Positions 8,650-17,539 of a DNA stretch of 64,000 nucleotides are shown here, piece after piece. Below the pieces are notes generated by a model, which saw only the letters and a program-made list of their open reading frames with translations, was not told the DNA's origin and did not search any database. Position 1 is the stretch's first letter, and each line of letters starts with the position of its first letter. Made by a program: the position numbers and the translations under genes. Source of the stretch: Candidatus Fusicatenibacter intestinigallinarum (GTDB taxonomy: Bacteria; Bacillota; Clostridia; Lachnospirales; Lachnospiraceae); contig DWWU01000030.1 of the NCBI GenBank assembly GCA_019119555.1, positions 32,916-96,915 of the forward strand. The letters are read 5' to 3'.

Positions 8650-9978
8650 TCAGAAATTTTCCAGCGGAATCACGTCCACCCTGTGATCTGAGGTCTGCTG
8701 CACCGCCCAGAACGTGCCATTCAGCAGAAATCCCTCCACCGAATAGCTGCCGTCAGGCACCTGATACGCGGAATCCAGAAATCTGCCTTCCGCAATATCA
8801 TACACCACAATCTGGTTTTCTCTCTCCAGATATGCTTTTCTGTCATTTTCGCACAGAAACTGTATGTAAGTGCCGCTGTCAGCGGCCTTTTTTCTCTCTC
8901 CGGTCCTGTAATTGTAAAAAATGTACCCGTCACCGGAGGAATCCGTTCCCTCGGAGGATCCGGCAAAGTAAACTGTATCCTCCCCGGCAAGACAGAAGGA
9001 AAGGGCATTGAGGTCCTCCGCGAGAACCTGAACATCTTCCCCTCCCATGCTGCAGGATTTCAGATCGGACGGAAGATATCCGTAATCACTGCCGTAATCC
9101 AGATAGTAAATTCTGTCATTCTCCACCAGATACGAATTCACATACTCGCCGATTACCTGAGGGCTGCTGCCGTCCGGTCCGCATACCCGCAGTTCTGTCG
9201 GCGAGACGTCAAACCGCAGTCCCATTGTGATGACATGATCCGGAAGAACTGTCACCTCGTCCACATTTTTCCCCAGTTCCAGTTCCGCGCCGTCACTGAT
9301 CCGGTGCGCCTTCAACGTATTCTCCATTCCGTCTCCGCCCCAGGCTGTATAATAAAGATATTCCTGATTTGCGCCGATAAACCGGCTGCCGCTCTCCAGC
9401 GTCATCAGCTGTTCCTTCTCACTGGTTTCCAGATCCAGTCTCCAGACACTTTCCGTCCCGGATTCATCCGCCGACGCAAAGCAGGCAAACTGCCCGTTGG
9501 AGTAAACGGCGGCAGATTCCCGGCTGAGGCGCCCAAGATCTGTGTAATTCTTCACCACATTGTTGGAGGAATCCCTCACTTCGATCGCATCCGTCTGGCA
9601 GACAAGAATCTCATCTCCCACTGCCTGCGCCCAGCTGACCGCCTGATACCGTCCGGCTGTTCTCTCTTCCAGGGCCGGTATCGGTGTGACTGTCGCTTCC
9701 TGTGGATCCGTCCTGTCCGGTGCTTCTGATTCCGCCTCCGGAACACTTTGAGCATCCGTCTCCGCGGAACTGCCATCCAGACTGTCACCGATTGTTTCTT
9801 CCGCCATCTGATCCGTAGCGCTGTTTTCCTGTACCTCATCAGATTCTGACACGGTTTTCTCCGTCCGCTGTCCATCCTGCCGGGTTTTCAGCCAGAACAA
9901 ACCACCGCCCAGCACAGCCACAACGCAGACCGCACCAATCAGTTCCATGATATGCCGTTTTTTCTTATTTTCTGACAT
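8650..9978 (-). CDS. Membrane-anchored protein with propeller-like extracellular domain (DUF5050-like)
   Basis: 442 residues, function unknown. One transmembrane anchor near the N-terminus (IGAVCVVAVLGGGLFWL, residues about 14-30) follows a lysine-rich start, so the rest should be outside the cell. Residues about 37-105 are an acidic, Ser/Glu/Thr-rich linker of low complexity. The remainder contains recurring blades of the type YLYYTAWGGD, RIYYLDYGSD and TVYFAGSSEG, as in DUF5050 and other beta-propeller sensors. Good ribosome site GGAGGAAGGGACGGAG. Stands alone between two other transcription units. Confidence 0.8.
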   Translation of the reverse strand: MSENKKKRHIMELIGAVCVVAVLGGGLFWLKTRQDGQRTEKTVSESDEVQENSATDQMAEETIGDSLDGSSAETDAQSVPEAESEAPDRTDPQEATVTPIPALEERTAGRYQAVSWAQAVGDEILVCQTDAIEVRDSSNNVVKNYTDLGRLSRESAAVYSNGQFACFASADESGTESVWRLDLETSEKEQLMTLESGSRFIGANQEYLYYTAWGGDGMENTLKAHRISDGAELELGKNVDEVTVLPDHVITMGLRFDVSPTELRVCGPDGSSPQVIGEYVNSYLVENDRIYYLDYGSDYGYLPSDLKSCSMGGEDVQVLAEDLNALSFCLAGEDTVYFAGSSEGTDSSGDGYIFYNYRTGERKKAADSGTYIQFLCENDRKAYLERENQIVVYDIAEGRFLDSAYQVPDGSYSVEGFLLNGTFWAVQQTSDHRVDVIPLENF

Positions 9979-10049
9979 CTCCGTCCCTTCCTCCTTTCCC
10001 AGTACAGCTGCAGATATTTTTTCAGTTATGCTCCGGTACCTGTGGGTTT

Positions 10050-10077
10050 GTTACAGTTCAGCTGGCTGAACTGTTAC
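10050..10077. repeat. Dispersed palindromic repeat, 28-bp short form
   Basis: GTTACAGTTCAGC-TG-GCTGAACTGTTAC, arms differ only at one position. It lies 14 bases beyond the citrate synthase stop codon. Confidence 0.82.
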
Positions 10078-10091
10078 GTGGGTTTTCAGGA

Positions 10092-11459
10092 TCAGGCTTC
10101 TCTCTCTTCCACGCTTCGATACTCCTTGTGATGCCCCACGTATTTATAGGCCGGCCGGATAATCTTTCCTTCGTTCACAAGCTCCTCAATTCTGTGCGCC
10201 GACCAGCCGGCGATACGGGAAATCGCAAAAATCGGTGTGTACAGTTCCCTGGGAAGTCCAAGCATTGCATAGACAAAGCCGCTGTAAAAATCCACGTTAG
10301 CGCAGACCGGTTTCAGCAGACGGCGGCGCCTGGCGATACAGTCGCCGGCAATTCGTTCCACACGCTCATACAGTGCAAACTCCCTCTCCTCCTGTTTCTC
10401 CACAGAAAGCTTTTTCGCATACCGTTTCAGGATCACACATCTGGGATCAGACAGGGTATATACCGCATGTCCCATTCCGTAGATCAGCCCGCTGTTATCA
10501 AACGCCTTTTTGTCCAGCATTTTCATCAGATAAGACCGGAGTTCCTCCTCATCCTCCCAGTCAGACACATTCGCCTTGATGTCCTCAAACATTTCCATTA
10601 CCTTAAGATTCGCCCCGCCGTGCTTCGGGCCTTTCAGGGAGCTCAGAGAAGCGGCAATCGCAGAGTACGTATCCGTGCCGGAGGAAGAGACCACATGAGT
10701 GGTAAAGGTGGAATTATTTCCACCGCCGTGGTCCGCATGCAAAATCAGAGCCACATCCAGAACCTTTGCTTCCAGCTCTGTATATGCGCCGTCCGGATGC
10801 AGCATCTGCAGAATATTTTCCGCCATCGACAGTTCAGGCTTTGGATTCCGGATAAACAGATTCTCATTTTCATGATAATGGCGATATGCATGATAGCCGT
10901 ACACCGCGATCAGCGGGAGCTTCGCAATCAGGCTCAGAGACTGGCGAAGCACGTTCGGAATCGATATATCATCGGGATTATCGTCATAGGAATAAAGAGT
11001 CAGAACACATTTCTGCAGTGTGTTCATCATATTTTTACTGGTCGCCTTCATGACAACGTCCCGGACAAAAGTGTCGGGCAGTTCCCGGTAGTAGCTCAGG
11101 ATTTCATTGAATTCATCCAGCTGTGTCTGAGTGGGAAGCTCTCCGAACAGAAGCAGATAAATTACCTCCTCAAATCCGAAGCGTCTGGCGTCGGTTCCAT
11201 GAATCAGATCCCTGACATTATATCCCTGATAGTACAGGCTTCCGTCCACCGGATATTTCTCTCCGTTTTCATCCACATCAAACGCAAGAACGTCTGAAAT
11301 CTCAGTCAGTCCCGTCAGCACACCCTGGCCGCTGGAGTCGCGAAGTCCCCGTTTCACATCATACTCAGTGTATAAAGATAAATCAATTTTTCCGGATCTT
11401 TTGCTGAACTCCACAAGCTCATCAAACTTTTTATCCAGATTCTCACAGTTGATACTCAT
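10092..11459 (-). CDS. Citrate synthase
   Basis: Condenses oxaloacetate and acetyl-CoA to citrate; in anaerobes of this type it mainly supplies 2-oxoglutarate and glutamate. 455 residues. The catalytic histidines lie in LHADHGGGNNSTFT and GMGHAVYTLSDPR, and the catalytic aspartate in CANVDFYSGFVYAMLGLP. The protein is longer at the N-terminus than E. coli GltA, as is usual for clostridial enzymes. The ATG follows GGAAAGGGGCAGAGAC. Neither aconitase nor isocitrate dehydrogenase adjoins it. A 2-methylcitrate synthase activity cannot be excluded from sequence. Confidence 0.93.
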   Translation of the reverse strand: MSINCENLDKKFDELVEFSKRSGKIDLSLYTEYDVKRGLRDSSGQGVLTGLTEISDVLAFDVDENGEKYPVDGSLYYQGYNVRDLIHGTDARRFGFEEVIYLLLFGELPTQTQLDEFNEILSYYRELPDTFVRDVVMKATSKNMMNTLQKCVLTLYSYDDNPDDISIPNVLRQSLSLIAKLPLIAVYGYHAYRHYHENENLFIRNPKPELSMAENILQMLHPDGAYTELEAKVLDVALILHADHGGGNNSTFTTHVVSSSGTDTYSAIAASLSSLKGPKHGGANLKVMEMFEDIKANVSDWEDEEELRSYLMKMLDKKAFDNSGLIYGMGHAVYTLSDPRCVILKRYAKKLSVEKQEEREFALYERVERIAGDCIARRRRLLKPVCANVDFYSGFVYAMLGLPRELYTPIFAISRIAGWSAHRIEELVNEGKIIRPAYKYVGHHKEYRSVEEREA

Positions 11460-12018
11460 AGCTGTCTCTGCCCCTTTCCATCGTTATCGTACGTCTGCAA
11501 ACGGCGTTTTATCCTGCCGACCGGCAGGAATTCTTTTCCTTCCGGCCGTTCCGTTGCCGTCCCGGCTTTTCCTCTCGCCGCTTCTCCATCCCCGATTCTT
11601 TTTATGCAGGATATTTATCCGATTCCATCATTTTTAAGAAGAAAAAGCAGATTTTTTCCGTTAAGTGTTTCATCCTGCGCAGTTTTCAACTTCCACTCCT
11701 GCATTTGTCAGAACCAATAAACCGCAGCGAAGCATCCGGTTTTTCCGGAGAATTTTTCCTGACGCTGTCTTTAGTTCTTAACTATACTGGCTTTTTCCCG
11801 TTCTGTCAATGCCTTTCTTTCTCCGTGCTAAAGTTTTACTGCAAAAAAGCATTCCGGACAACAGAAAATATCCGGAAATTTTCCGTTTTTCAGTTGCTTT
11901 CCAAAGCCAGATTATGCATAATACATTATTTTTTTGCATAAATATTCAAACAGTCTGCTTCAGACTGTGTTCGGAAATCATTCCTGCATATGCGGACGCG
12001 GGGATAGCGGGAAATACA
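11460..12018. other. Long intergenic region upstream of citrate synthase
   Basis: No convincing gene. A weak minus-strand promoter (TTCTTA, 17, TAAATA) may drive citrate synthase. Near 11912-11948 there are an A/T-rich perfect palindrome TTATGCATAA and a similar TGCATAAATATTCA, resembling operator boxes. A small hairpin CAGTCTG-CTT-CAGACTG at 11951-11967, followed on the minus strand by TTTGAATATTT, may be the old terminator of the broken gene just upstream of it. Confidence 0.4.
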
Positions 12019-12300
12019 TTAATCCTGTATGGCGGACGCCACCAGCGTCGCGACGGCCTTTTCATTCTCCACGCCCAGTTTCTGAAGACAATTCCATTTG
12101 CATCCGTCCCGGAAATACTGTTCCAGCAATTCCAGGTTCTGTTGTTCTGTTCTTTTGCTCAGAGTCTTTCCTGATCTTTATTCTTGTCTGCCTGTATATC
12201 AGTTCCGTCCACCCGTTCCTTTCCGTGAAACGCACGAATAACAAAGGGTCCCCCACGGAGCGTTTTCATAGGACAAAGAACAAAATTTCCTGTGATACAA
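12019..12300 (-). pseudogene. Possible decayed small gene
   Basis: On the minus strand a frame ending at 12019 encodes about 50 protein-like residues, with NLELLEQYFRDGC and NCLQKLGVENEKAV, but it has no start codon and is closed by a stop at 12178. The neighbouring frame just upstream (to about 12300) looks like a continuation broken by a frameshift. The YFRDGC..QKLGVE stretch vaguely recalls the N-terminus of glutamate-cysteine ligases; that identification is weak. Confidence 0.35.
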
Positions 12301-12304
12301 AAAC

Positions 12305-12391
12305 GGAGCGTGTCTGAAGATTCCTTCCGGCAGACCGTACACCTTACAATGAGACGTACAGATCACAGAAAGTATGTTTCAAACACACTCC
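12305..12391. repeat. Possible miniature inverted-repeat element
   Basis: An 87-bp segment begins with GGAGCGTGTCTGAAGA and ends with TTTCAAACACACTCC, imperfect terminal inverted repeats (about 12 of 16 positions). The inside is non-coding. It sits beside the decayed gene. It could be a transposon remnant; the transposase is not present. Confidence 0.4.
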
Positions 12392-12419
12392 AATATGACA
12401 GATTTATATTGCAATATCA

Positions 12420-13877
12420 TTAAAAGCATTTTTTGCAGGGGCCCAGTCCGAGATTCTCCGCCTCAGAGCGGGTCATCTGCCGGGCATTGTCCGGATTCAT
12501 ATTGCCGCAATCCGGCTTATTATGGTATTTCTTTCCTGTTTCCGATACCCATACCTGTTCCTCGGTACCGGGCGTTGCTTCGACCGTCTGCGTTGGCGCC
12601 GGCGTTGAAATCACAGCAGGCTCCGGCGCTGCAGTTGCAGCAGGCGTGGGTTCCGGCGTCACGGCGGCAGACGGCGCAGACGGTACCGATTCACCGGCCG
12701 GCTGCGTTCCTGCATCCTTCTCATCGCCAGGAGAATAATCGTTGCAGGGTTCCTGATCCCATGTGAGGTCTGTGCCGTCAGAAGTACAGGTAATGGTTCC
12801 CTGTTTATCGGTCCTGTATACCTGGATATCCATATCACGAAGCTTATCCATCGTATCCTTGTCAGGATGGCCGTATGAATTATCCGCCCCACAACTTACA
12901 ATTGCATATTCCGGAACTGTTGCCTGCAAGAATTCCCAGCTGGTGGCAGTTGCCGATCCATGATGTCCGAGAACCAGGACGTCGCAGTCCAGATCAATGC
13001 CAGAGGCGCACATTTCCGCTTCACTGGAACTTTCCGCATCACCTGTAAAAATAAAGCTGTCATCGCCGTTTTCCAACTTTATCGCAACAGAATTATCGTT
13101 GCTGTCATCCGGGTCGATCCCGGCAGGCGCAAGGATCGTAAAGCTTCCGGTACCGAAGTCGTACTCTGTGCCAACTGCAGGATGCTGCGCCGTCAACCCT
13201 TCCTGATTTACCGCCGCAACGAAAGATTCATACGTCTGACTGTCGTGAACGTAATCGCTGCTGATCACATTTTTTACGTCAAAAGCATTCAGACATCCGA
13301 TCAGCCCCGCCGCATGATCCGAATCATAGTGACTGCTGATCAGGTAATCGATCGTCGTCACACCCTGCTCTTTCAGATATGCAACGACAAAACTGGAAGT
13401 CTCCCTGTCGCCGCCATCGTAAATCAGATTCTGTCCATCAGACTGTACAAAAACAGACAGCCCCTGTCCGACATCCAGAAAATGGACGGTCATATCCCTG
13501 ATTTCGGGTGTTGACTCCGGTGTGGGAGTCGCAGTCGGAGTCGGCGTTTCATTTGATACAGCGATCGGAGCAGCTTTGACTTCGTCAGATATATCCGCCA
13601 CAGAGTCGTCGTTTGCAGGCAATGCATCCGTTGTCTGTACCGGCGCTGCCAACGCCGCGCAGAAAAACAAAACAATGGGCACTGCTGCCGCTGCCCCTTT
13701 AGGATATCCGACCAGTCTCCTTATACCTTTACATGTAACCGGCAAGACAAATATTCCGGACATCAGAAACAGCACCGCTGCGGGGATCGAAGCCGAAAAT
13801 TCTACAAGCCCCATCAGTATGATAAAGATGCCGCCTGCCCATCTCAGTATTGAGCCACATTTTTTCAGTATTTCCAT
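12420..13877 (-). CDS. Secreted/membrane ComEC-like metallo-beta-lactamase-fold protein
   Basis: 485 residues. Three hydrophobic segments fill residues about 10-80, then a Thr/Pro-rich linker, then a metallo-beta-lactamase domain like the C-terminal nuclease-type domain of ComEC/Rec2: FLDVGQGLSVFV, metal motif SSHYDSDHAAGL, FTGDAESS and LGHHGSATA. After a second Pro/Thr/Ala linker comes a short zinc-type tail with YHNKPDCGNM and GPCKKCF (Cys pairs), common on clostridial exported proteins. Ribosome site GGGAGG. The ten-helix ComEC channel is absent, so this is not a DNA uptake channel; the substrate is unknown. Confidence 0.85.
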   Translation of the reverse strand: MEILKKCGSILRWAGGIFIILMGLVEFSASIPAAVLFLMSGIFVLPVTCKGIRRLVGYPKGAAAAVPIVLFFCAALAAPVQTTDALPANDDSVADISDEVKAAPIAVSNETPTPTATPTPESTPEIRDMTVHFLDVGQGLSVFVQSDGQNLIYDGGDRETSSFVVAYLKEQGVTTIDYLISSHYDSDHAAGLIGCLNAFDVKNVISSDYVHDSQTYESFVAAVNQEGLTAQHPAVGTEYDFGTGSFTILAPAGIDPDDSNDNSVAIKLENGDDSFIFTGDAESSSEAEMCASGIDLDCDVLVLGHHGSATATSWEFLQATVPEYAIVSCGADNSYGHPDKDTMDKLRDMDIQVYRTDKQGTITCTSDGTDLTWDQEPCNDYSPGDEKDAGTQPAGESVPSAPSAAVTPEPTPAATAAPEPAVISTPAPTQTVEATPGTEEQVWVSETGKKYHNKPDCGNMNPDNARQMTRSEAENLGLGPCKKCF

Positions 13878-13931
13878 AACATCCTCCCTCTGTCATCCAT
13901 ACACTCATTATACATCAAAAAACGGGATATA

Positions 13932-13987
13932 GTAACAATTCCGTCAGATCTGTGCATTCACTGCACAGTCCCTGACGGAGTCGTAAC
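13932..13987. repeat. Dispersed palindromic repeat, long form core
   Basis: Nested hairpins: outer CCGTCAG/CTGACGG, inner CTGTGCA-TTCAC-TGCACAG, bounded by GTAAC on both sides. The TCTGTGCATTCACTGCACAG core is shared with copies at 17310, 31935 and 62574. Confidence 0.72.
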
Positions 13988-13990
13988 AGC

Positions 13991-14034
13991 AAAAGACCTG
14001 ATAAACACGGACAGAATGTTTACCAGGTCTTTTT
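13991..14034. terminator. Terminator after tRNA-Thr
   Basis: Stem AAAAGACCTGATAAACA pairing with TGTTTACCAGGTCTTTT (one G-T type mismatch), T-run on the plus strand and A-run on the other side. It lies directly downstream of tRNA-Thr on the minus strand. Confidence 0.75.
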
Positions 14035-14037
14035 CTA

Positions 14038-14110
14038 AGCCGAAAAAGGGACTCGAACCCTCGACCCCTTCATTACGAGTGAAGTGCTCTACCAACTGAG
14101 CTATTTCGGC
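14038..14110 (-). tRNA. tRNA-Thr (anticodon CGT)
   Basis: 73 bases on the minus strand. Acceptor stem GCCGAAA/TTTCGGC with discriminator T, D-arm AGCTCAGTTGGTAGAGC, anticodon stem CTTCA/TGAAG with loop CTCGTAA, T-arm GAGGGTTCGAGTCCCT. Anticodon CGT reads ACG. CCA is not encoded. Confidence 0.96.
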
Positions 14111-14197
14111 TTGTGCTCAGCACAAAGACTATTATACCTTATTTTTGAAAAAATGCAACAACTTTTTTAATTTTTTTTATTTTTTATCACAGGCCCG

Positions 14198-14941
14198 TCA
14201 GAAAACCCTCAGAATCTGTTCATACACAACCGTTTCCCGCGGATTTATTTCCCGATCCATATGATAATGGCCGAAAAACCACTTCCGAAATCTCAGTTTC
14301 CCACGAATGTTCTCAAAATACTCCGTCAGCTCATCCGCCTCATAAGATCCGCCCGTCAGCAGCGCCTGCGTATCCGAACTGCAGCAGTGCGTGATCACAA
14401 AATCCACCTGCCAGTCACATGCCTCCAGTTTCCGCAGCCCCATATCCCGCTCCTCCCGGGAAGGCATCTCCTGCCGCCACCAGGACTCATGGTTCACCCG
14501 GTAAAACAGGCCGCTTTGGTCTGCCGCTCTCTTTTTTCTTCGAAATTCCGGGTCCTCCGGTTCCAGTATTCCTCCCTGAATATCGTGGGAACGCGCTCCT
14601 CCGAAGGTAAAAAACCTGTATCCTTCCATGACAAACACCTGCCCTCTCATCAGATGGATTACCGAATTTCTTATTCTGTGCACTCTTCCCTGTTTCCACG
14701 TCTCCTCCTTCAACTGACAAAGACCGTCAAAATTTTCATGATTTCCGTCCACAAAAAGCGTGGTAAAGGGCTTCTGCTCCAGCCAGTCCATCCAGTATTC
14801 CCTCTCCCTGGAAGGCGTCCAGAATCCGAAATCCCCACACACAATCACACAATCATTCTTTGTCATCCTCCTCTGCTCCGGAAAGTTTTTCATTCCCAGC
14901 CTGCCCCATTCCCCATGGCAGTCGCCTGTCACAAAAATCAT
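14198..14941 (-). CDS. Calcineurin-like metallophosphoesterase
   Basis: 247 residues, probably cytoplasmic (no signal peptide). The phosphoesterase metal motifs occur in order: GDCHGEWGRL near the N-terminus, CGDFGFW, DGNHENFD, ITHCCSSD and GHYHMDREI near the C-terminus. The family covers phosphodiesterases and protein phosphatases; the substrate cannot be predicted. Ribosome site AAGGAGGGGCGAT before the ATG. The gene stands alone between tRNA-Thr and the divergent purC. Confidence 0.9.
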   Translation of the reverse strand: MIFVTGDCHGEWGRLGMKNFPEQRRMTKNDCVIVCGDFGFWTPSREREYWMDWLEQKPFTTLFVDGNHENFDGLCQLKEETWKQGRVHRIRNSVIHLMRGQVFVMEGYRFFTFGGARSHDIQGGILEPEDPEFRRKKRAADQSGLFYRVNHESWWRQEMPSREERDMGLRKLEACDWQVDFVITHCCSSDTQALLTGGSYEADELTEYFENIRGKLRFRKWFFGHYHMDREINPRETVVYEQILRVF

Positions 14942-15119
14942 ATCGCCCCTCCTTTCTTCAGCGAATCACGCAAAACATTCATATTATATTATCCTATCAT
15001 AGCCCATCTCCTGTATATCTTCAAGAAAAATCCAGGACCGGAAAACTCCGGCATCCTCCCACAGTGCCGGGGAATACACTTCTTATAGTCATATATTAGA
15101 AAATTTTATAAATAACATA

Positions 15120-15154
15120 TTGCTTTTTACCTGTACTTATGTGTATTCTTATAT
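15120..15154 (+). promoter_or_regulatory. Predicted promoter of purC
   Basis: Two overlapping candidates: TTGCTT, 18 bases, TATTCT; and TTTACC, 17 bases, TTATAT. Either gives a short leader of about 30 bases. No purine riboswitch is visible. Confidence 0.5.
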
Positions 15155-15187
15155 ATGTAAAAAAATACAAATGACGAGGTGGAGAAA

Positions 15188-16048
15188 ATGAAACCTATCA
15201 AAGAAGGAAAAGTTCGTGAAATCTATGACAACGGAGACAGCCTGATTATGGTGGCAACCGACCGGATCAGCTGCTTTGACGTCATTCTGAAAAACCAGGT
15301 TACAAAGAAAGGTACGGTTCTGACCCAGATGTCCAAGTTCTGGTTCGATATGACCCAGGACATCCTGCCGAACCATATGATCTCGGCAGACGTCAAAGAT
15401 ATGCCTGAGTTTTTCCAGCAGCCCCGGTTCGACGGAAACAGCATGATGTGCAAAAAACTGAACATGCTTCCGATCGAATGTATTGTCCGCGGCTATATCA
15501 CCGGCAGCGGCTGGGCAAGCTATCAGAAAGACGGCACCGTATGCGGAATCAAACTGCCGGAAGGCCTGAGAGAATCTGACAAACTCCCGGAACCGATCTA
15601 TACCCCTTCCACCAAAGCCGAGATCGGCGATCACGATGAAAATATTTCCTATGAGCAGAGCATCGCTCACCTTGAGAAATATTTCCCGGGCAAGGGGGAA
15701 GAATATGCCGCAAAACTTCGCGACTACACCATCGCTCTGTACAAGAAATGTGCCGATTACGCGCTGACCCGCGGCATCATCATCGCAGACACCAAGTTTG
15801 AGTTCGGTCTGGACGAAAACGGAAACATTGTACTCGGCGATGAGATGCTCACGCCGGACAGCTCCCGTTTCTGGCCGGCAGAAGGATATGAACCGGGCCA
15901 TGCACAGCCGTCCTTCGACAAACAGTTTGCCCGCGACTGGCTGAAAGCGAATCCAGATAACGACTGGACGCTTCCGGACGATATTGTGCAGAAGACCATC
16001 GATAAATATCTGCAGGGATATGAAATGCTGACAGGCAAAAAGCTGTAA
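15188..16048 (+). CDS. purC: Phosphoribosylaminoimidazole-succinocarboxamide synthase
   Basis: SAICAR synthetase: joins CAIR and aspartate with ATP in purine synthesis. 286 residues. Recognisable family segments are KVREIY near the N-terminus, ATDRISCFDV, CIVRGYITGSGW and DTKFEFG, followed by DEMLTPDSSRFWP. The start at 15188 has GAGGTGGAGAAA upstream; a GTG nine bases earlier overlaps the ribosome site. It is a lone purine gene, not part of a pur cluster, and ends before a hairpin terminator. Confidence 0.96.
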   Translation: MKPIKEGKVREIYDNGDSLIMVATDRISCFDVILKNQVTKKGTVLTQMSKFWFDMTQDILPNHMISADVKDMPEFFQQPRFDGNSMMCKKLNMLPIECIVRGYITGSGWASYQKDGTVCGIKLPEGLRESDKLPEPIYTPSTKAEIGDHDENISYEQSIAHLEKYFPGKGEEYAAKLRDYTIALYKKCADYALTRGIIIADTKFEFGLDENGNIVLGDEMLTPDSSRFWPAEGYEPGHAQPSFDKQFARDWLKANPDNDWTLPDDIVQKTIDKYLQGYEMLTGKKL

Positions 16049-16051
16049 CTG

Positions 16052-16093
16052 TTGCAACTGTCCGGACCGGTAAACCGTCACGAACAGTTGCAA
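16052..16093. repeat. Dispersed palindromic repeat variant
   Basis: TTGCAACTGTCCG ... CGAACAGTTGCAA, arms with one mismatch around 16 unrelated bases. Starts 3 bases after the purC stop codon; the arms resemble those of the 28-bp short form. Confidence 0.55.
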
Positions 16094-16097
16094 TCTT

Positions 16098-16150
16098 CCA
16101 GAACTCCGGCATATGCGGATCAAGAATGCTTCCGCGCCGGAGTTTTCTGG
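16098..16150 (+). terminator. Terminator after purC
   Basis: Stem CCAGAACTCCGGC / GCCGGAGTTTTCTGG with an inner GCGGA/TTCCGC helix. There is no clean T-run after the stem, so termination efficiency is uncertain. Confidence 0.6.
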
Positions 16151-16221
16151 CATTCAGGTATCCGAACCGCCGGCTTCTGTCCGGCGCGGTTTCAAAGATC
16201 CCTTGAAAAGGAGGCAATGAT

Positions 16222-17310
16222 ATGAATTCATCCAGAATCCCACGTATTCTTTCAGCCATGAAAGAGCGGAATCTCACACAGATGATCGTCTCCGATCCGG
16301 CAGCCATCTTCTATCTTACCGGAAAATGGATTCACCCGGGCGAACGTATGCTGGCGCTCTATCTGAATATCAGCGGAGACCACAAGCTGATCATCAACCG
16401 TCTGTTCCCCCAGGAAGGAGATTGCGGCGCCGAACTTGTCTGGTACGACGACACAGAAGACGCCGTTGAAATTCTCAGCCGGTACACGGAAAAAGACCGT
16501 CCCCTGGGCATCGACAAAACCTGGCCCTCCGGATTTCTTCTGCGGCTCCAGGAACTGAACGGAGCATCCTCCTACTGCAACAGTTCTTCCATTGTTGACG
16601 ACGTCCGCAGAATCAAAGATGCAGAGGAACAGCAGCGGATGCGGGACGCTTCCCTCGCCAACGACCGGGTGATGGAACGGCTGATCCCCCTGACCGGGAA
16701 AGGATACTCGGAAAAAGAGCTGGACCGGATTGTCCGTGAGCTCTATGCGGCGTCCGGCCATTCGGATGTTTCCTTCCCGCCGATCACAGCCTACGGGAAG
16801 TCCGGAGCGGACCCTCACCACAGCACAGATTCCACCTGCGGAAAACGGGGAGACAGTGTCGTACTGGACATCGGCGGTATTCTGAATCACTATTGTTCCG
16901 ACATGACCCGCACGGTATTTCTCGGAGAAGTCTCAGACAAGGCCAGAGAAGTATATGAAATTGTCCGCGAGGCCCAGCAGCGAGGAATTGACGCCGCCAG
17001 GCCAGGTGCCAGGATGTGCGATGTGGATAACGCCTGCCGGAGCTACATCACAGAAAAAGGGTACGGAGACTATTTCACCCACAGAACAGGGCATTCCATC
17101 GGTATCGAAGATCACGAATCCGGCGACGTCTCTTCCGTCAATCAGAACATCATTCAGCCCGGACAGGTTTTCTCCATTGAACCGGGGATCTATCTTCCGG
17201 AAGACGGCATCGGCGTCCGGATCGAGGACCTGGTTCTGATCACAGAAAACGGCTGCGAGGTACTGAATCATTACCCGAAGGATCTGATCGTTGTTCCTTT
17301 CGAGTCATAG
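16222..17310 (+). CDS. M24 family Xaa-Pro peptidase
   Basis: Cleaves X-Pro dipeptides or N-terminal X-Pro bonds in the cytoplasm. 362 residues. An N-terminal creatinase-like domain (about 1-125) is followed by the pita-bread metallopeptidase domain with the five-ligand di-metal site: VLDIGGILNHYCSDMTRT (two Asp), HRTGHSIGIEDHE (His), SIEPGIYLP (Glu) and GVRIEDLV (Glu). AAAAGGAGG precedes the ATG. It is a single gene with a terminator downstream. Prolidase (PepQ) and aminopeptidase P cannot be told apart with certainty. Confidence 0.92.
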   Translation: MNSSRIPRILSAMKERNLTQMIVSDPAAIFYLTGKWIHPGERMLALYLNISGDHKLIINRLFPQEGDCGAELVWYDDTEDAVEILSRYTEKDRPLGIDKTWPSGFLLRLQELNGASSYCNSSSIVDDVRRIKDAEEQQRMRDASLANDRVMERLIPLTGKGYSEKELDRIVRELYAASGHSDVSFPPITAYGKSGADPHHSTDSTCGKRGDSVVLDIGGILNHYCSDMTRTVFLGEVSDKAREVYEIVREAQQRGIDAARPGARMCDVDNACRSYITEKGYGDYFTHRTGHSIGIEDHESGDVSSVNQNIIQPGQVFSIEPGIYLPEDGIGVRIEDLVLITENGCEVLNHYPKDLIVVPFES

Positions 17311-17374
17311 TTCAACCAGGTCTGTGCATTCACTGCACAGATTGTATGAATACATAGTTCCTGTGGGCATCCGG
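17310..17374. repeat. Dispersed palindromic repeat, long form
   Basis: Left arm GTTCAACCAG, hairpin TCTGTGCATTCACTGCACAGA, then GTATGAATACATAGTTCCTGTGGGCATCCGG-like linker (split here: GTATGAATACATAG and CCTGTGGGCATCCGG). Begins at the last base of the peptidase stop codon. Confidence 0.75.
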
Positions 17375-17413
17375 CCTGAAAACCGGAAATTCCCGGTTTC
17401 CAGACCTGCAGAA

Positions 17414-17459
17414 AATCGGTACCCTGGAGAGTTATCGCAACTCACACAGGGTGCCGATT
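17414..17459. terminator. Terminator after M24 peptidase
   Basis: Stem AATCGGTACCCTG / CAGGGTGCCGATT with an inner GAGTT-ATCG-CAACTC hairpin, between convergent genes. Confidence 0.65.
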
Positions 17460-17482
17460 CTGTATCCGGTTACTCTTTCTTT

Positions 17483-17510
17483 GTGACCGTTCAGCCAGCG
17501 GAACTGTTAC
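17483..17510. repeat. Dispersed palindromic repeat, 28-bp short form
   Basis: GTGACCGTTCAGC-CA-GCGGAACTGTTAC, slightly degraded; 30 bases beyond the copA stop codon. Confidence 0.7.
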
Positions 17511-17539
17511 CTTTCTTTTTGCAAACTGCTGTGAGGCTT

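Noticed and set aside
10050..10077. 28-bp palindromes as ordinary intrinsic terminators
   Set aside because: The stems occur after stop codons but mostly lack a T-run, and several genes have a separate proper terminator next to the repeat.
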